From Macrotis lagotis (Eukaryota > Chordata > Mammalia > Peramelemorphia > Peramelidae), in NCBI RefSeq assembly GCF_037893015.1, contig NC_133662.1:199642550-199706549 (forward strand): 64,000 bases of DNA, in the 5' to 3' direction. This document shows, one piece after another, positions 46,480-58,080 of this stretch. Positions within the stretch are counted from its first letter, which is position 1. Every line of letters starts with the position of its first letter. Position numbers and translations under genes: made by a program. The notes beneath the pieces are model-generated. The model worked only from the letters and a program-made list of their open reading frames with translations, had not been told where the DNA came from and did no database searches.

Positions 46480-46760
46480 ATATCATCTCTTTCCTCTCCC
46501 TCCTCCTCCTCCATCTCTCCCTCTTTCTCTCTGTCTCTTATTCTAGGTATCTGTCTCCTTATTTGTATCTGTCTATCCCTGTCTCTGATTTTCTCTGATT
46601 CTGGCTCTATGTCTCTATATCTCTCTGTCTGTCTCTGTGCTTCACCATCTGAGTCTCTATCTGTTCCATTCTCTGTTTGTTTCTGTCTGTTTCTGTCTCT
46701 CCTTGTCTATCTCTGTCTTTCTACTTGTCTGTATGTATCTCTCCCTTCAAATATGCCCAT
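46480..46760. repeat. Pyrimidine-rich CT/CTGT low-complexity tract
   Basis: About 280 bp dominated by CTCT, CTGT and TCCT units. Ser/Leu-rich frames here are artefacts. Confidence 0.85.
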
Positions 46761-46984
46761 CTCCCACATCCTTAGTAGAATATTTACTTGATTCTACCAT
46801 CCCTTCAATGTCATCCCTGCCATTGCTCTCAACAAGGTTACCTTTTAAGTAAAATTGCTCTCAATTACCTTTAATTGCCATATTGGATTGATTTTTCTCT
46901 GTCCTTTATTGTAACATCTCTGCAACTTTTATTTGACATTTTTCATCAGCTTCCTTCTACTGAATATTCTCTCTCTCTTTTTTA

Positions 46985-47126
46985 AGTTTTTGCAAGGTAA
47001 TGGGGTTAAGTGACTTGTCCAAGGCCACACAGCTAGGTAATTATTAAGAGTCTGAGGCCAGATTTGAACCCAGGTACTCCTGACTCCAGGACTGGTGCTC
47101 TATCCACTGCACCACTTAGCTGTCCA
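46985..47126 (-). mobile_element. Antisense marsupial SINE nested in L2
   Basis: 'agtttttgcaaggtaatggg', 'aaggccacacagctaggtaa', 'gaacccaggtactcctgact' and 'ctatccactgcaccacttag'. Well preserved. Confidence 0.92.
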
Positions 47127-47740
47127 TCTCTTTTTTTCTTGATTTCATGGTATAGCTCTTTCCTTGTTTTCTTCTAACTTCTCCTTCCCAGTATTCTTTA
47201 TTTTTTTGTATCATCATCCAGACTTTGTCCCCATTGCAAGGAAACCCCCACCCCAGGCCTCTGTTCTGAACTCTCTTCACTTTTTTGGTTCAGATCTCAT
47301 CTTCATGCAAATGACCCCCATATCTATAAACTCAATTACAGTCTCTCTCTCCTTTACTCCAGTCTTTCACCACTAATTATCTAGTGGAAATAGCATGGAT
47401 ACCTCAAACTCAATGTGTTCAAAATAGTGTTCATCTTTCCCTTAATTTTCCCGTTTTTTCCCCCACCAAGTAAACCTAAACTCTCTTTTTCAACTGAGGA
47501 CAATGGCATATTATTGCATCTCCTCGTAAATGTGACTTTAGACAGGTTATCCAACATACCTGGAATAGTCTCATCATATCTTTCAGAATCCCCAGCTTCT
47601 TTCATGGCTAATACTCAATTGTTATACAAGAAATTCAGCCATCTCCCCACAGTTTCTAGTGCCTTCCTACTTGGAAATTACTTTTTAATTAATTTTCATA
47701 TATTTTGTATTTGCTTATCTATGTAGATAATTTTTTCCCC

Positions 47741-48553
47741 AGTAAATAGAATGTACTCTCTTTGAGGGGCCAGAACAGTTATATTGCTTGCTGAGTAAAT
47801 TTTTAAAAATGAAAATTGTTGAGCTTATAGGAAGAGAATTGATATAGAACTCTATCCCCCAAAGCTTCAAGGAGACACAAGGGACTATCCATGAACTTTG
47901 TGTAGGTAGGGGAATCAACACTCAGGATTTCATGAGATATAACCTCCTTGTCATCTTCTTTTTACATTTTTATAACAAACTGATCTTTGTGAGGAGTTCC
48001 CTAAGTTCTTGGAACCAACCAGACAGAATTCAGACTTTGAATGACATGGATCTTATTTAAATGAAAGTTATCACCTATTCAGGGTCTGAAAATGAGATGC
48101 ATAAAGTTGTATACCAGAATCACATATCCTAAAGGATGAGAGATCCAATCTTCAAGAGTCCTCAATACTACATGAAAGTCTGTGAGACATCCAACCCAAA
48201 TCAGTCCATCCCAAAGATATTCAGATTTTCCAGATTCTGCTTTGTCTTGAGTTATATTTTAGAGTAACTTGCTGCTTCTGCCCACAAAAGCATCCATTGG
48301 ACTTTCCTAGAGTAGGACTGTAGGCTCTAAATTTTGAGGCCCTGGTGTTAAAATTGAATGAGAAGCATGGAATTCAACCTATGTAAGGTCAGGAGAAAAG
48401 TCAGAAAGGGTTCTGGGAACTCCCAACTCATGAATATGAATCAGACGTTTTTCATGTTTGAGATAATCCAAACCCATGCTTTTTTAAAAATCTTATTGTC
48501 TCTTTTTCCAGCTCTTATAACTTCATCCTGGACATAGTAAAAATCTTGGCAGT
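47741..48553. other. Unassigned sequence
   Basis: No gene. The block 47950-48430 is not a repeat I recognise and might be an unfamiliar LTR or unique DNA. Confidence 0.35.
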
Positions 48554-48554
48554 A

Positions 48555-48785
48555 TTTAGCTGGCAAGGTCAATAGAGGCCTGGACTCAAAGTCAGGAGGA
48601 TCTGAGTTCAAATCTAGTTCAGAACTGACCATGTGACCTAAGGCACTTAACTTTTGTTTGCCTCAGTTCCCTCCTCTGTAAAATGGGAATAAGGAAAGCA
48701 CTTAGCTTCCCGGTTGCTGTAAGTATAACATGAATGACTATTTGTAAGGTACTTGGGAAATGTTCAAGGTAAATAAGTGCTAATT
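48555..48785 (+). mobile_element. CORE-SINE (MIR/MAR1-like), sense
   Basis: 'gcaaggtcaatagaggcctg', 'gatctgagttcaaatctagt', 'gtttgcctcagttccctcct', 'ctgtaaaatgggaataagga' and the end 'gtaaataagtgctaattttt'. Confidence 0.8.
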
Positions 48786-48909
48786 TTTTTTGATTGTTGG
48801 TTAGAGTCTTCCTGCTGGTGTACTTCTAGTTGATTGTGGAAAAACAGGATAGGGAGTGGTCACTGGAAGAAATACAATTATAAATCACCTGAGGAAGTAC
48901 CATCCAGTA

Positions 48910-49155
48910 AAAAATGCTTAGGCTAATATGTCAGAGAACTTGGGTTCAAATTCCAATTCTGATATTTACTATCATTGTAATTTAGGACAAGGCTCTTAAA
49001 ATTTCTATGCCTCAGTTGCTTCTAACTAAGAGTGGGGGAGAGGAACGTGGAACAAGACCCTATGAACTTGGTTCTAGATTTAAAAGAGACCTCAGAGGTC
49101 ATGGAGTCCAATCCTTTTAATTTATACATGAGAAAACTGAGGCACAAGGAGGGAT
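48910..49155. mobile_element. Two abutting MIR-like fragments in opposite orientation
   Basis: 48915-49030 is sense ('gagaacttgggttcaaattc', 'tctatgcctcagttgcttct'). 49065-49155 is antisense ('tcagaggtcatggagtccaa', 'atgagaaaactgaggcacaa'). Confidence 0.65.
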
Positions 49156-49319
49156 GATCTTAAGGGTTTATTTGAGTTTTAATTTTAAGATGCAATAAAA
49201 TGTGGAATATCCATAAAGCCAAGGGAATAATCCTACTTAAATCAATGTATTATGCTGCTCGTCTTTTTCTAGTTTTGGTTATTTGACTCAGGGGAAGACG
49301 AAGTAGAGCTCTGAAGTTT

Positions 49320-49322
<3 letters not shown>

Positions 49323-49362
<40 letters not shown>
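49323..49362. repeat. (AC)n microsatellite
   Basis: About 40 bp of AC. Confidence 0.95.
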
Positions 49363-49364
<2 letters not shown>

Positions 49365-50520
49365 CATTTATTTTACTCAGGGATTTACCTGTGGAACAAA
49401 TTGAGCACCTAATCAGTAAAACTGACTTACACTATGCTTCTTTAAAATAAATTCTACCAGCAGATGGATTGGGAATGAGAACATCAGAAGAGCATAGTGT
49501 TCCATTGAACACACACATACATAAAGGTTATTACTTTCATAGATGAAAAACACTGCAAAATTCCCGGGCAAATTTCAGTTGAATTGTACCCATGATGATA
49601 TTGAGTTCAGCTCCACAATGTATTTCCTTGAACATAATAGGCACATATTGAAGGCATTGTATTTTACCAGAGAACACCCTGAAAGAGGTCCCAGGACACT
49701 TATGTTTTCTTTCTGCTTCCCCCCATTGACTGATCAACATTAAACAAAACAAATTCTCTGGTTTTTCATTTCTTAATTATAAAGATTTTTATTAACCCCC
49801 ATTAGCTTAAACAGGAAAAACATTCTTTTTACAGAAGCCAAGTTCATCATGGTCTTCCTCAATATGAGTTTGCCCTTTGAGGGTAGCTCTCAGAGCAAGT
49901 TTGACCTGGTTTAAGGCTTTACTGGATAAAGTTGTTTGAGCACATTCTTCCAACATCTAGAATTGGTCTTTTTATAAATAGAAAGGTACATAGTACCTCA
50001 ATGCTTATTAACTGATTGATTGATTGTATCATTTGATAAGCCTCTCCTGATCAGAAAGCACTCACTGGGACTAAGACAAAGAATAGTGGGAAGGCCACAT
50101 TGTGTGATATTTCATAATCTAAGATTCCAAACCTAGAGGAGGAGGAAAAATGGAGGTCCTACAGCAAATGAAGAGGGAAAATTAAAGAAGACAGATTTAT
50201 TGCCAAAACTGATCACTATAGAGAATTAGAAGAATGTGAGAGAAATTTGAAGCCTATCTTGAATATTTGTTTCAACTTTCTCTGTGACAAAGTTAGACAT
50301 GACTTTGGATCTTTTTGCATTGTGCTCAAATTAAAGCAATTTATCAAGTGGCTCATTATGTTAAATATCTGCCCTTTAATAGCTTTATCAAAACACAAAC
50401 CAAAGTAATGATCTTCTGTATGAAGAGTCATTAGCACTGATTAATCACCCTTCTCCTTCTGTTTAATCATCTAACAACCGAATTCTGAAGTATAAGCAAA
50501 GAATGAATGAAAATCAAATC
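49363..50520. other. Unassigned sequence, includes a repeat-free segment
   Basis: No gene recognised. 50230-50480 is repeat-free and discussed in the findings. The two opposed frames at 49537-49752 share the same DNA and lack domain signatures. Confidence 0.35.
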
Positions 50521-50524
50521 CAGA

Positions 50525-51150
50525 ACTCGAGTCAAAAATTTATTAAGCATCTTCTCTGTCTAAGATATTCTACTAGACAGTGGGAGACAAGAAGTATGAT
50601 CCAAAAAATTTAATGAACATCTACTTAACATCTACTACTATGCTGAATGTTGGACACACAAAGATAGAAACAAAACAGGACTGTCTTCTACTGTGATAAT
50701 AGCTAGATGGATAAAGACAATGCAATTAAACAGAAATTCCCAGGAGAGCGTGCTAGTACTCAGGAAGGATGAATTGACTTTTGAAAGGGATGGCACTTAA
50801 ACCATGTGAAGTTTGGCAGAGAGGAACATTGGGTGCATTCCAGTTATGTGAACTCTTATATACAAAGGCAAAGAATTACGTATTTTAATGCCATCAAGAA
50901 GGATTGCCATCAACTTGGATTGACTAGAATGGAGAGGGAACAAGAGTCATGTAAAATAGGATGGCATTGACAGACTAGAAACATCCATTGCAGTGCTTTC
51001 AGTGAATGACCAGAGATTTTGTTTTTATCTCAAAGGGAAGGAACCACTAAGGAATGTTGAGTAAGAGTCTGACAGAGGAGATCCTTGTCTTAGGTATATC
51101 AATATGGCAATTGTATCTCATTGGTGGCATGGAGCCAAGGATGGTGTGAG
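50525..51150 (+). repeat. Repeat A, near-complete but diverged
   Basis: 'aaatttattaagcatcttct', 'ctaagatattctactagaca', then an internal partial duplication ('aatttaatgaacatctactt'), 'gatagaaacaaaacaggact', and the distal part 'gattttgtttttatctcaaa'. Confidence 0.5.
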
Positions 51151-52780
51151 GCTCAAATGAGAGACCAGATGCAGCACTCTTCCAATATTAGGAGTCCTAT
51201 GTAAATGACAATTATTAACATTATAATTGTTGTTTATATTAGCCTAAAGTCATAAGGTCTCCTGTCTAGTAATGAGTTCATTTCTTGAACCTTTTATTGT
51301 TTCAAGCAAGATTTAGAAGAGCAATATAGGAATATGCTGTTAAATATTAAGCAGTGGGGTCCTCTGAAAAAAAATATGAGCATAACCTTTTTAGTTTAGA
51401 CTGAATTGTAAATATTTTCTTAGGTCTAGGTATCTATACATATACATATATAATGTGTTTGTGTATATTTATTTTAAGTATGTAAATATGTACACATATC
51501 CATGTGTGTATGTATGTGTTGTGCACATGATTTGTGTTTCTGTGTTCATAGGTTCATGCATGACTGCATGTACACATGTATACAAAAAGCACATGTGAAC
51601 ACAATACATGTTAATGTATAGACATGCACATGCATGATATACAGACATATTTGCAAGCTACAGGAATACAGTACACATCTGCAGAGGAAAGAACCCTAGT
51701 GTTCTGGAGTATAAACACTGGGAAATCTACTATAGTGTAACAGATTTTAGAATCTAATCCTGATAAAATGTTATATTTTTTGATCTAGAACTTAGCTTAG
51801 CTAAATGAGAAGGGGCCCATCATCACCAGTAAACTAGTTATTGAGTGGTGGATTCCTTGACCATAAAACCTATGAAACAAAGAAAAATATAAAACTTGGT
51901 AGATAGATAACTGATAGAAGAAGTAGTAATGTTTTCTTAGTGTTTGGATAAGATTAGGACAAGCAGCAGAGAATGTATTCATACCTCATTACATCTCAGA
52001 TCAGAGGCTACATTGAATGCATAATCATCTGCAGGGGAAAAAAAAGTCAGGGATCAACTCTCCCTTTACTTTAGTTTTGGGTTGTAGCCCTTTCAAATTA
52101 AATAATTTACTATTTATAGTAAATTAGTGCAGCATTGACCTTGATGCCATTTTCCTCCTCCTTGAAGGTGTCTGAGTGGAAAGCACAAGGTCTTCATCCA
52201 TTATTCAGAACCCATGGAGGTATGCCATCACAATGACATACAAATACTAATGAACTTCTCTGGGCAACCACATTTTCCCACGATCTTGTACAAGCCCTCT
52301 CAATTGATCTAGCAAAGTCTTTTATCTAAGCATAAAATCTTTGCTCAATAATCATATGGTCATGTCAGCTATAATGTCATGAATATAAGCAAAACAAGGA
52401 GAGAAATAGTAGTTGTAGCTACATGGAAAGACAGATTGTAGGTTCTTCTTGAAAAGGCAAAGAAGGGGGAAGGAGGGAGTAGCATAAATTGGCTTTTATC
52501 AAAAATCCCAAAGTAAGAAATAGCAGTATTTCATGGGACATTCAGTTATCCTCATATTTAAATATACCTCTATTTTTAAAAATACCATAAGAACAATTGC
52601 AATTTACATACCAGCATCCATTATTATATAGTGCTAATGAAGTATAACATTTTAAGAAAACTTCCCCGGGAACCCTCAAATCAAATCAATGTATACTTTA
52701 GTATTTAGTGACTTCAATGAAAAAATAAATAATAGCAAGAGGGCAAAAAATAACCAGGAAATATAAAAATATCAGGAAAG
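51151..52780. other. Unassigned sequence with TA/CA-rich runs
   Basis: 51440-51650 is rich in TATG/CACA alternation (degraded microsatellite). Nothing else recognised. Confidence 0.35.
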
Positions 52781-52784
52781 ATGG

Positions 52785-52920
52785 AAGAATTCATGACCAA
52801 ACAAGAGATAGAGAACATTACAACATATAAAATAAATAATTTTGATTATGTTAAATTTAAAGGCTTTTGTACAAACTAAAGTTCAAAAGTAACAGAAGAG
52901 AAGCCAAAGACTACATATTA
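52785..52920 (+). mobile_element. L1 ORF2 C-terminal fragment 1, sense
   Basis: 'aattcatgaccaaacaagag', 'ttttgattatgttaaattta' and 'ggcttttgtacaaactaaag' match the marsupial L1 segment F-D-Y-x-K-L-K-x-F-C-T-N. Closely similar to 53697-53800. Confidence 0.65.
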
Positions 52921-53696
52921 ATATTATAGAAGTTCATGAATGGTAGCGAATATCTGACTTTTAGATTTGTATCTGCAGTCTTGAACACAGTGTTAAAAAC
53001 ATACTAAGTACTTAGCAAGCACTTTTTATTCATTCTGAAAAGCCTCATACAATGTGATTAATACTGTTTACAAAAATAATTAGTAAGACATGGAATTAGC
53101 AAGGCAATAAATAACATCAAAAATTAAATAGGATCTATTTTTTTTAACAGGAAACAACTAATTCATGATGTGGAAGCCAGCTTGAATTGGTTACCTTTGT
53201 GAAATCAGATAACTCTCTTATTAGAAAAAAATGTCAAAATTAATACAAAGTTGTAGAAAATATTTCTTTAATGAGAAAAAGGTAGTGCATATGATTCTAA
53301 CCTGAGGGGATCAAACAAGTTATTGGTGATGAAGAATGAGGAATAAAAAGAAAGGGAACAAATTTGCATCTATTAGAACAATCTTACATAGCCTATTTTT
53401 TTTTTACCATTATCGACCAATTGATACAAGGAAACAATAGATTTTAAAAATAGGTTTAGTCAGTAAATACTAGTAATATTTGTGAAGGGCAGTAATATGA
53501 CATCTAAGGACCACACTGATTTGGTGAACAGTTCATGTAAAAGGGTGGTTTACAATTGTATTACCTCACAAAATGGAAAAATGAAATAGAGGGAAAATTA
53601 ATTTAAGTTAAGGTTTAGTGTCAGATTGACTAAAGTCATCCTAATAACAGTTAAGAATGACACTGAATGGTATAATTATCAGATCTATGGAGAGTG

Positions 53697-54237
53697 GAAG
53701 AATTCATGGCAAACAAGAGATAGAGAACATTATAACATATAAAATAAATAATTTTGATTATTAAATTTTTGATTATTAAATTTAAAGGCTTTTGTACAAA
53801 CAAAACCAATGAAATTGAAATTAGAAGGAAATCAGAAAGTTGGAAAATAATCTCACAAAGGCCTCATTCTCAAACATGTAGGGAACTGAGTCAAATTTAT
53901 AATAATACAAGCCATTCTTCAATTGGTCAAAGGATATGAACAGGCATTTTTCAGATGAAGAAATCTGAGAAAAAAACCCTTTGTCTCTATAGTCATATAT
54001 AGCGTTCTAAATCACAACTCTGATCTATCATGTTAGTTGTGTGACAAAAAAAAGAAAATAATAAATATTTGAAAGGGTGTGGGAAAATTAAAGCACTAAT
54101 GCACTATTGGTGAGATTGTGAACTGATCTAACCATTCTGGAAAGCAATTTGGAACTATGCCCAAGAGCAACTAAACTGTATACTCTTTGACAGCAATACC
54201 ACTAGTAGATCTGTATCACAAAGAGATTATATGGCAC
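53697..54237 (+). mobile_element. L1 ORF2 C-terminal fragment 2, sense
   Basis: Continues from the same block through 'acaaaaccaatgaaattgaa', 'gccattcttcaattggtcaa', 'gggtgtgggaaaattaaagc' and 'gaactgatctaaccattctg' to 'cacaaagagattatatggca'. L1 order is preserved; stops and indels throughout. Confidence 0.8.
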
Positions 54238-54560
54238 ATAGAGGATGCGGAGAAGAGCTGAGCTATTCAGTGGATCATCACACAATGTTGCTAATTCTGT
54301 GTATATTATTTTCCAATTTCAACCCATTTCATTTTGCATCAGTTCATACAAGTTTTCCAGGTTTTTCTGAAATCTACCTATATAGTATTCCAGAACATTC
54401 ATATATATCATAGCCTACTCAGTCATCCCCCAACTGATGGTGATTCCTTCAATTTCCAATATTTTACCACCACAAAAATGTTTGTTATAAATATTTTTAC
54501 ACATGTAGGTCCGTTTCAGTGTTTATGATCTCCAGAATGGTTGGATCAGCTAACAAGCTT
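54238..54560 (-). mobile_element. L1 3' part, inverted relative to the previous fragment
   Basis: Antisense L1: 'gatcatcacacaatgttgct', 'gcatcagttcatacaagttt', 'tcccccaactgatggtgatt', 'ttaccaccacaaaaatgttt' and 'ctccagaatggttggatcag'. It picks up L1 where the sense fragment stops. The stretch between 'accattctgga' and 'gatcataaa' (about 100 bp in the family) is absent. Confidence 0.8.
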
Positions 54561-54599
54561 GTGAAGAAATAGAAGGATCAGGTAGAAGCAAGACATATA

Positions 54600-54860
54600 T
54601 ACATATAAGGAAATAGAAATAAAGCAAGAAAATCAAAAGCAAATTGTAGGAAGCATTGAAAGCTAGACTAGGAAGTTTTGATTTTATCCTATAGGTAAGG
54701 GAACATTTCAGAGGTTTCCTAGGTAAGTGAGGTGATAAAAGCAGTCATTTAGGAAAATTAGCCTAGCAAACACCAATAATAATTATAATAATACACTTGA
54801 GGTGGGAGAGTCAAAGTAGGTCAAAGGATAAATTATCCAAGAGTGATGGCTGTATCAGTG
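54600..54860 (+). repeat. Repeat A, distal part
   Basis: 'aagttttgattttatcctat', 'agtgaggtgataaaagcagt', 'ataatacacttgaggtggga'. Confidence 0.45.
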
Positions 54861-55056
54861 AGAGTAGATTTTAACTGGAAATGTTAGAATGAACCAGTCC
54901 AATCCTCTTGTGTCATTACTGAGAACATTTAGGTTGTGAATCTAGATCCTCTTAGATCAAATTTTGTCTTTTTTTCCCCACTGAATTCTATTCCCTCACA
55001 GAAAAGGAAAGAGTAGAAATACATTACAAAGAAAGATAAAATAGAATTGAGTAGAT

Positions 55057-55057
55057 G

Positions 55058-55105
<48 letters not shown>

Positions 55106-55330
55106 ATTTATATGTGTATGAGTGTATGTGAGAGAGAGCCAGACAGAGACAAAGAGAGAGACAGAGAAACAGAAAGAAACAGACAGAAACATAGAGAGGA
55201 GAGAAAGTAGAGGGAGACAGGGAGGGGAGGAAGGAAAGGGAGAATGGAAGAAGTAGAGGAAGAGGAAGAAAAGAAGCGAGACACAGAGAGAGAGACAAAG
55301 AGGGAGACAGAGAGACAAAGGAAGACAGAG
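55057..55330. repeat. (GT)n followed by a 220-bp purine-rich tract
   Basis: GT dinucleotides to about 55104, then GTATGAGTGTATGTGAGAGA passing into GACAGA/GAGA/GGAA purine sequence to 55330. Same design as 20690-21090. Confidence 0.93.
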
Positions 55331-55960
55331 ATTATTTTTTATGTACTTTCTAAATTCAAGTCACCATTATTAGTGCTAGTGATGCAAAGATAAAATGAAT
55401 CGGTCTCTCCCTTCAAAAATATTCTATTTTACTAGGGGGTTATAAGATATATAGTATTTTATACATAGACAAATAAATTAAATAAATATACATAAAATGA
55501 AAACAAATTTTTTTGTTGTAGTTTGGGGTAAGGATAAGGGGAAGAGTAACAATTTGAGGGAGATCAGGAAAGAACTAGGTAGGAGATAGCATTTGAACTG
55601 AATTCTAAAGGGAGCTCTTAGATATTTAAAGAAGCAGAAAAGAGGAAGAGAACACCCTAGAATTTGCAAGCAATCTATGCAAAATCACAGAGATGAAACA
55701 GGATATGTTGTAGGCAAGAATCAGCAATAAGGACAGTTTTACTATAAAATAGAATGTAGACGAGGGAAGGATGTAAAATTAGTTTGGAAGGATAGAGGTA
55801 GACTGTGAAGGAATTTATATTTTAAACAGATAAATGAGGAAGTAATAGTGAGCCCCTGATTATTTTAGCAAAAGGGCAGTATGTTCATATCTATGCTTTT
55901 GGAATATCAGTTTCAAAAATAGATTGGACAGGGCAAAGATCAAAAGCAGGAAGATCTATG
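55331..55960 (+). repeat. Repeat A
   Basis: 'gtgatgcaaagataaaatga', 'cggtctctcccttcaaaaat', TA-rich run at 55440-55495, 'gatagcatttgaactgaatt', 'agaacaccctagaatttgca' and 'aagggcagtatgttcatatc'. Confidence 0.5.
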
Positions 55961-56094
55961 AGGAGACTATAGTAAGTCAAGTGAAAAGATAATAAGGGTC
56001 TGAAAATGGGTAAGAGATGTGTGAGTGGAGAGAAAGAGACAGATGGTGAAGATACTCAAAAGGTAAAATTAACAAAATTTGACAAGTCACTTGA

Positions 56095-56335
56095 TAAGGT
56101 GGTTGTGATTGGTCAGTCATGCCAAATTCTTCATGACCCCAATTGGCCTGACAATAATACTGAAGTGCTTTGCCATTTCCTTCTGCAGCTCATTTCACAG
56201 ATGAGGAAATTGAGACACATTGTTAAGGAAATTGCCCAGCATCACACGACTACTAAGAGTCTGAACTCAGAATTGAATTCAAGGTTTCTTGACTTGAGAT
56301 CCAATGTTCTAGCCACTGCACCATTGCAAGAATGA
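56095..56335 (-). mobile_element. Antisense long-form marsupial SINE
   Basis: 'tcagtcatgccaaattcttc', 'gaagtgctttgccatttcct', 'gcagctcatttcacagatga' and 'tgttctagccactgcaccat'. The plus frame at 56006-56335 runs through it and is not a gene. Confidence 0.88.
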
Positions 56336-56529
56336 TTATGAGGTTTGGAGATTGGAGAAATTATAGTATCCTTGCAATGATAGGAAAAAAACCTAAGAAG
56401 AGGGATAGATTTATAGGGTAAGATAGTGTTTGGTGCATGTTGAGTTTGAGATATTAATGAAACATATACATGGAAGAATCCATTATGCAGATGAAGGACT
56501 GGAGATTTATAAACGGTGATATATAGGAG

Positions 56530-56905
56530 TATTAGACTTGAGTCCAGAAACTTAATTCAGATATGGTCCTAGATACTTAATAGTTGTATGACCCTGTACA
56601 AATGACTTAACTTCTATTTGCCTCAGTTTATTCATCTACTTCCCATGTCCTTCCTTGTTGGAAGGACAAAATAAAAATATAGCCAGGTCACAATTAGTGT
56701 GAATGATGAATTTCCTGAATTGGCTATATGTATTTGACTTCCCACTATTCAATGTTATAATTATGTAAAATATTCTAGTTGGTTCGAGCCCAACAAACAG
56801 AGCACATTTGAATAATACATAATGTGACCTCTTCAGGGATTACATTATTTGCATTTTGCAAATCTTAAAGCACAATATAAATGCTGGCTATTAAAATTAT
56901 TATTT
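56530..56905 (+). mobile_element. MIR-like fragments, sense
   Basis: 56575-56650 has 'agttgtatgaccctgtacaa' and 'atttgcctcagtttattcat'. 56840-56905 has 'gcaaatcttaaagcacaata' and 'taaatgctggctattaaaat', the MIR 3' end. Confidence 0.65.
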
Positions 56906-57109
56906 GTTGGCAGAAAAATAATTTAAATTGACTCTTTAGAGTTAGTAATTAAACTAATTTAAATCCACATAACTGATTATCTAGCCTACATCTCTCCATA
57001 TGGTTCAAAATTAGCATGAGAGAACCTTTTCAAATGCAACACTGGATGTCTAAACTATAACTACAGCATTATTCTGATTTCCCAGTCTAGTTTCCCTGTC
57101 AAACAAGAG

Positions 57110-57400
57110 AAAATGCAATTAATGTGATGTGTGCCCTGTCCTTTCTATAACCTTATTGACTTTTTGTGATGACTTCTTTTTCTAGAAGCTCACCAACTAT
57201 CCCTTAAATAATGGCAAATTCTAGAATCAATCCAGGGATTTTCTCAAGGTCAGTAGTCTGTAATTTGTAGACTGCAACACCTTTTTTTGAAAACTAGGCC
57301 TTTATCAGCCCTTTATGGTCTACCCCATTGTTCATAATCTAAAGAGATCATTGTGGTGGCACAGCAATTTCTTCCTATATCCACCTTTTCTTATAGATAC
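57110..57400 (-). mobile_element. Antisense CR1/L3-like RT fragment
   Basis: 'tttctagaagctcaccaact', 'tctagaatcaatccagggat', 'ggtcagtagtctgtaatttg' and 'tttttttgaaaactaggcct' read on the minus strand as the F-K-K-G...N-Y-R-P-V-S-L-T-x-I-P-G-K-I-L-E block of CR1. This is the same block as 4080-4300 on the plus strand. Confidence 0.65.
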
Positions 57401-57937
57401 TGGTTTTCTTTTACATGCTATATAGTCTATTTTATTTTTTCCCATGATTTTATAACTTTCTGTGGGAAATGCAATTCTTTATCTCCTTATCTACATATGT
57501 AATTCATTGGCCATGAAATACTAAGAAAAATTGTTGTATTTTAAAAATTTAACTGAAGTCACATTGAAAAGTCTTGAAAAATTAGTGCCTCAGTCATATT
57601 TGTCAAACACGCAAATAGTCATACATTTGTGGTGATTCTGAGACATACTGAAACTTTTTCCTGAATTATTGTCCTTTTCCACAAGAGGGCTTTTGCAAGT
57701 CAAAAATTTGTTCATAATAATGATCTGCTTACCTCTCTTGGTAAGAATTAGATAAATGTTAGAGATTTAAATATTTGAGATATTCCCATACATTTTATCT
57801 TTTCTCTGAAATAATAAATTAGAAAAATATTCATTTACATTGAATTAAACTACCTTCATACTGATTACTTTTACTAGATAATGTAATAGGAAGTCAACTT
57901 CTAATCATTATTTTCAAAGTTAGTTTTAAAAAAAGGA
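57401..57937. other. Unassigned sequence
   Basis: AT-rich, no gene or named repeat. Confidence 0.35.
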
Positions 57938-58080
57938 TCATAAATTAGCAGTTGCAGGAGATCTCAGAGGCCATCTAGTCTAACCCTTTCATTTATCAAT
58001 GAGGAAACTGAGTCAAGTAATATTAAATAACTTTCCTTAAGTCACTATTAAGTACCAATACCTCAAATATTCTGACTCCC
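57938..58080 (-). mobile_element. MIR-like SINE, antisense
   Basis: 'agatctcagaggccatctag', 'caatgaggaaactgagtcaa' and 'aagtcactattaagtaccaa'. Ends just before HAL1 copy 3. Confidence 0.7.

Larger units (their letters stand above)
45540..47740 (+). mobile_element. Longest L2 LINE copy: coding region with SINE and pyrimidine insertions
   Basis: L2 ORF2 landmarks run in order. 'gaccacatccctggtcatg' near 45600 (D-H-x-P-x-x). 'catgctacttgtgcccttga' at about 46432. 'cttcacttttttggttcaga' (L-L-F) at about 47275. 'ttcatgcaaatgacccccat' (the YADD block) at about 47300. 'tacctcaaactcaatgtgtt' (LKLN block) at about 47400. Sense on plus; every frame is broken. Confidence 0.68.

Noticed and set aside
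54929..55318. Leu/Ser/Cys- and His/Thr-rich minus-strand frames
   Set aside because: Translation of the purine tract and GT array.
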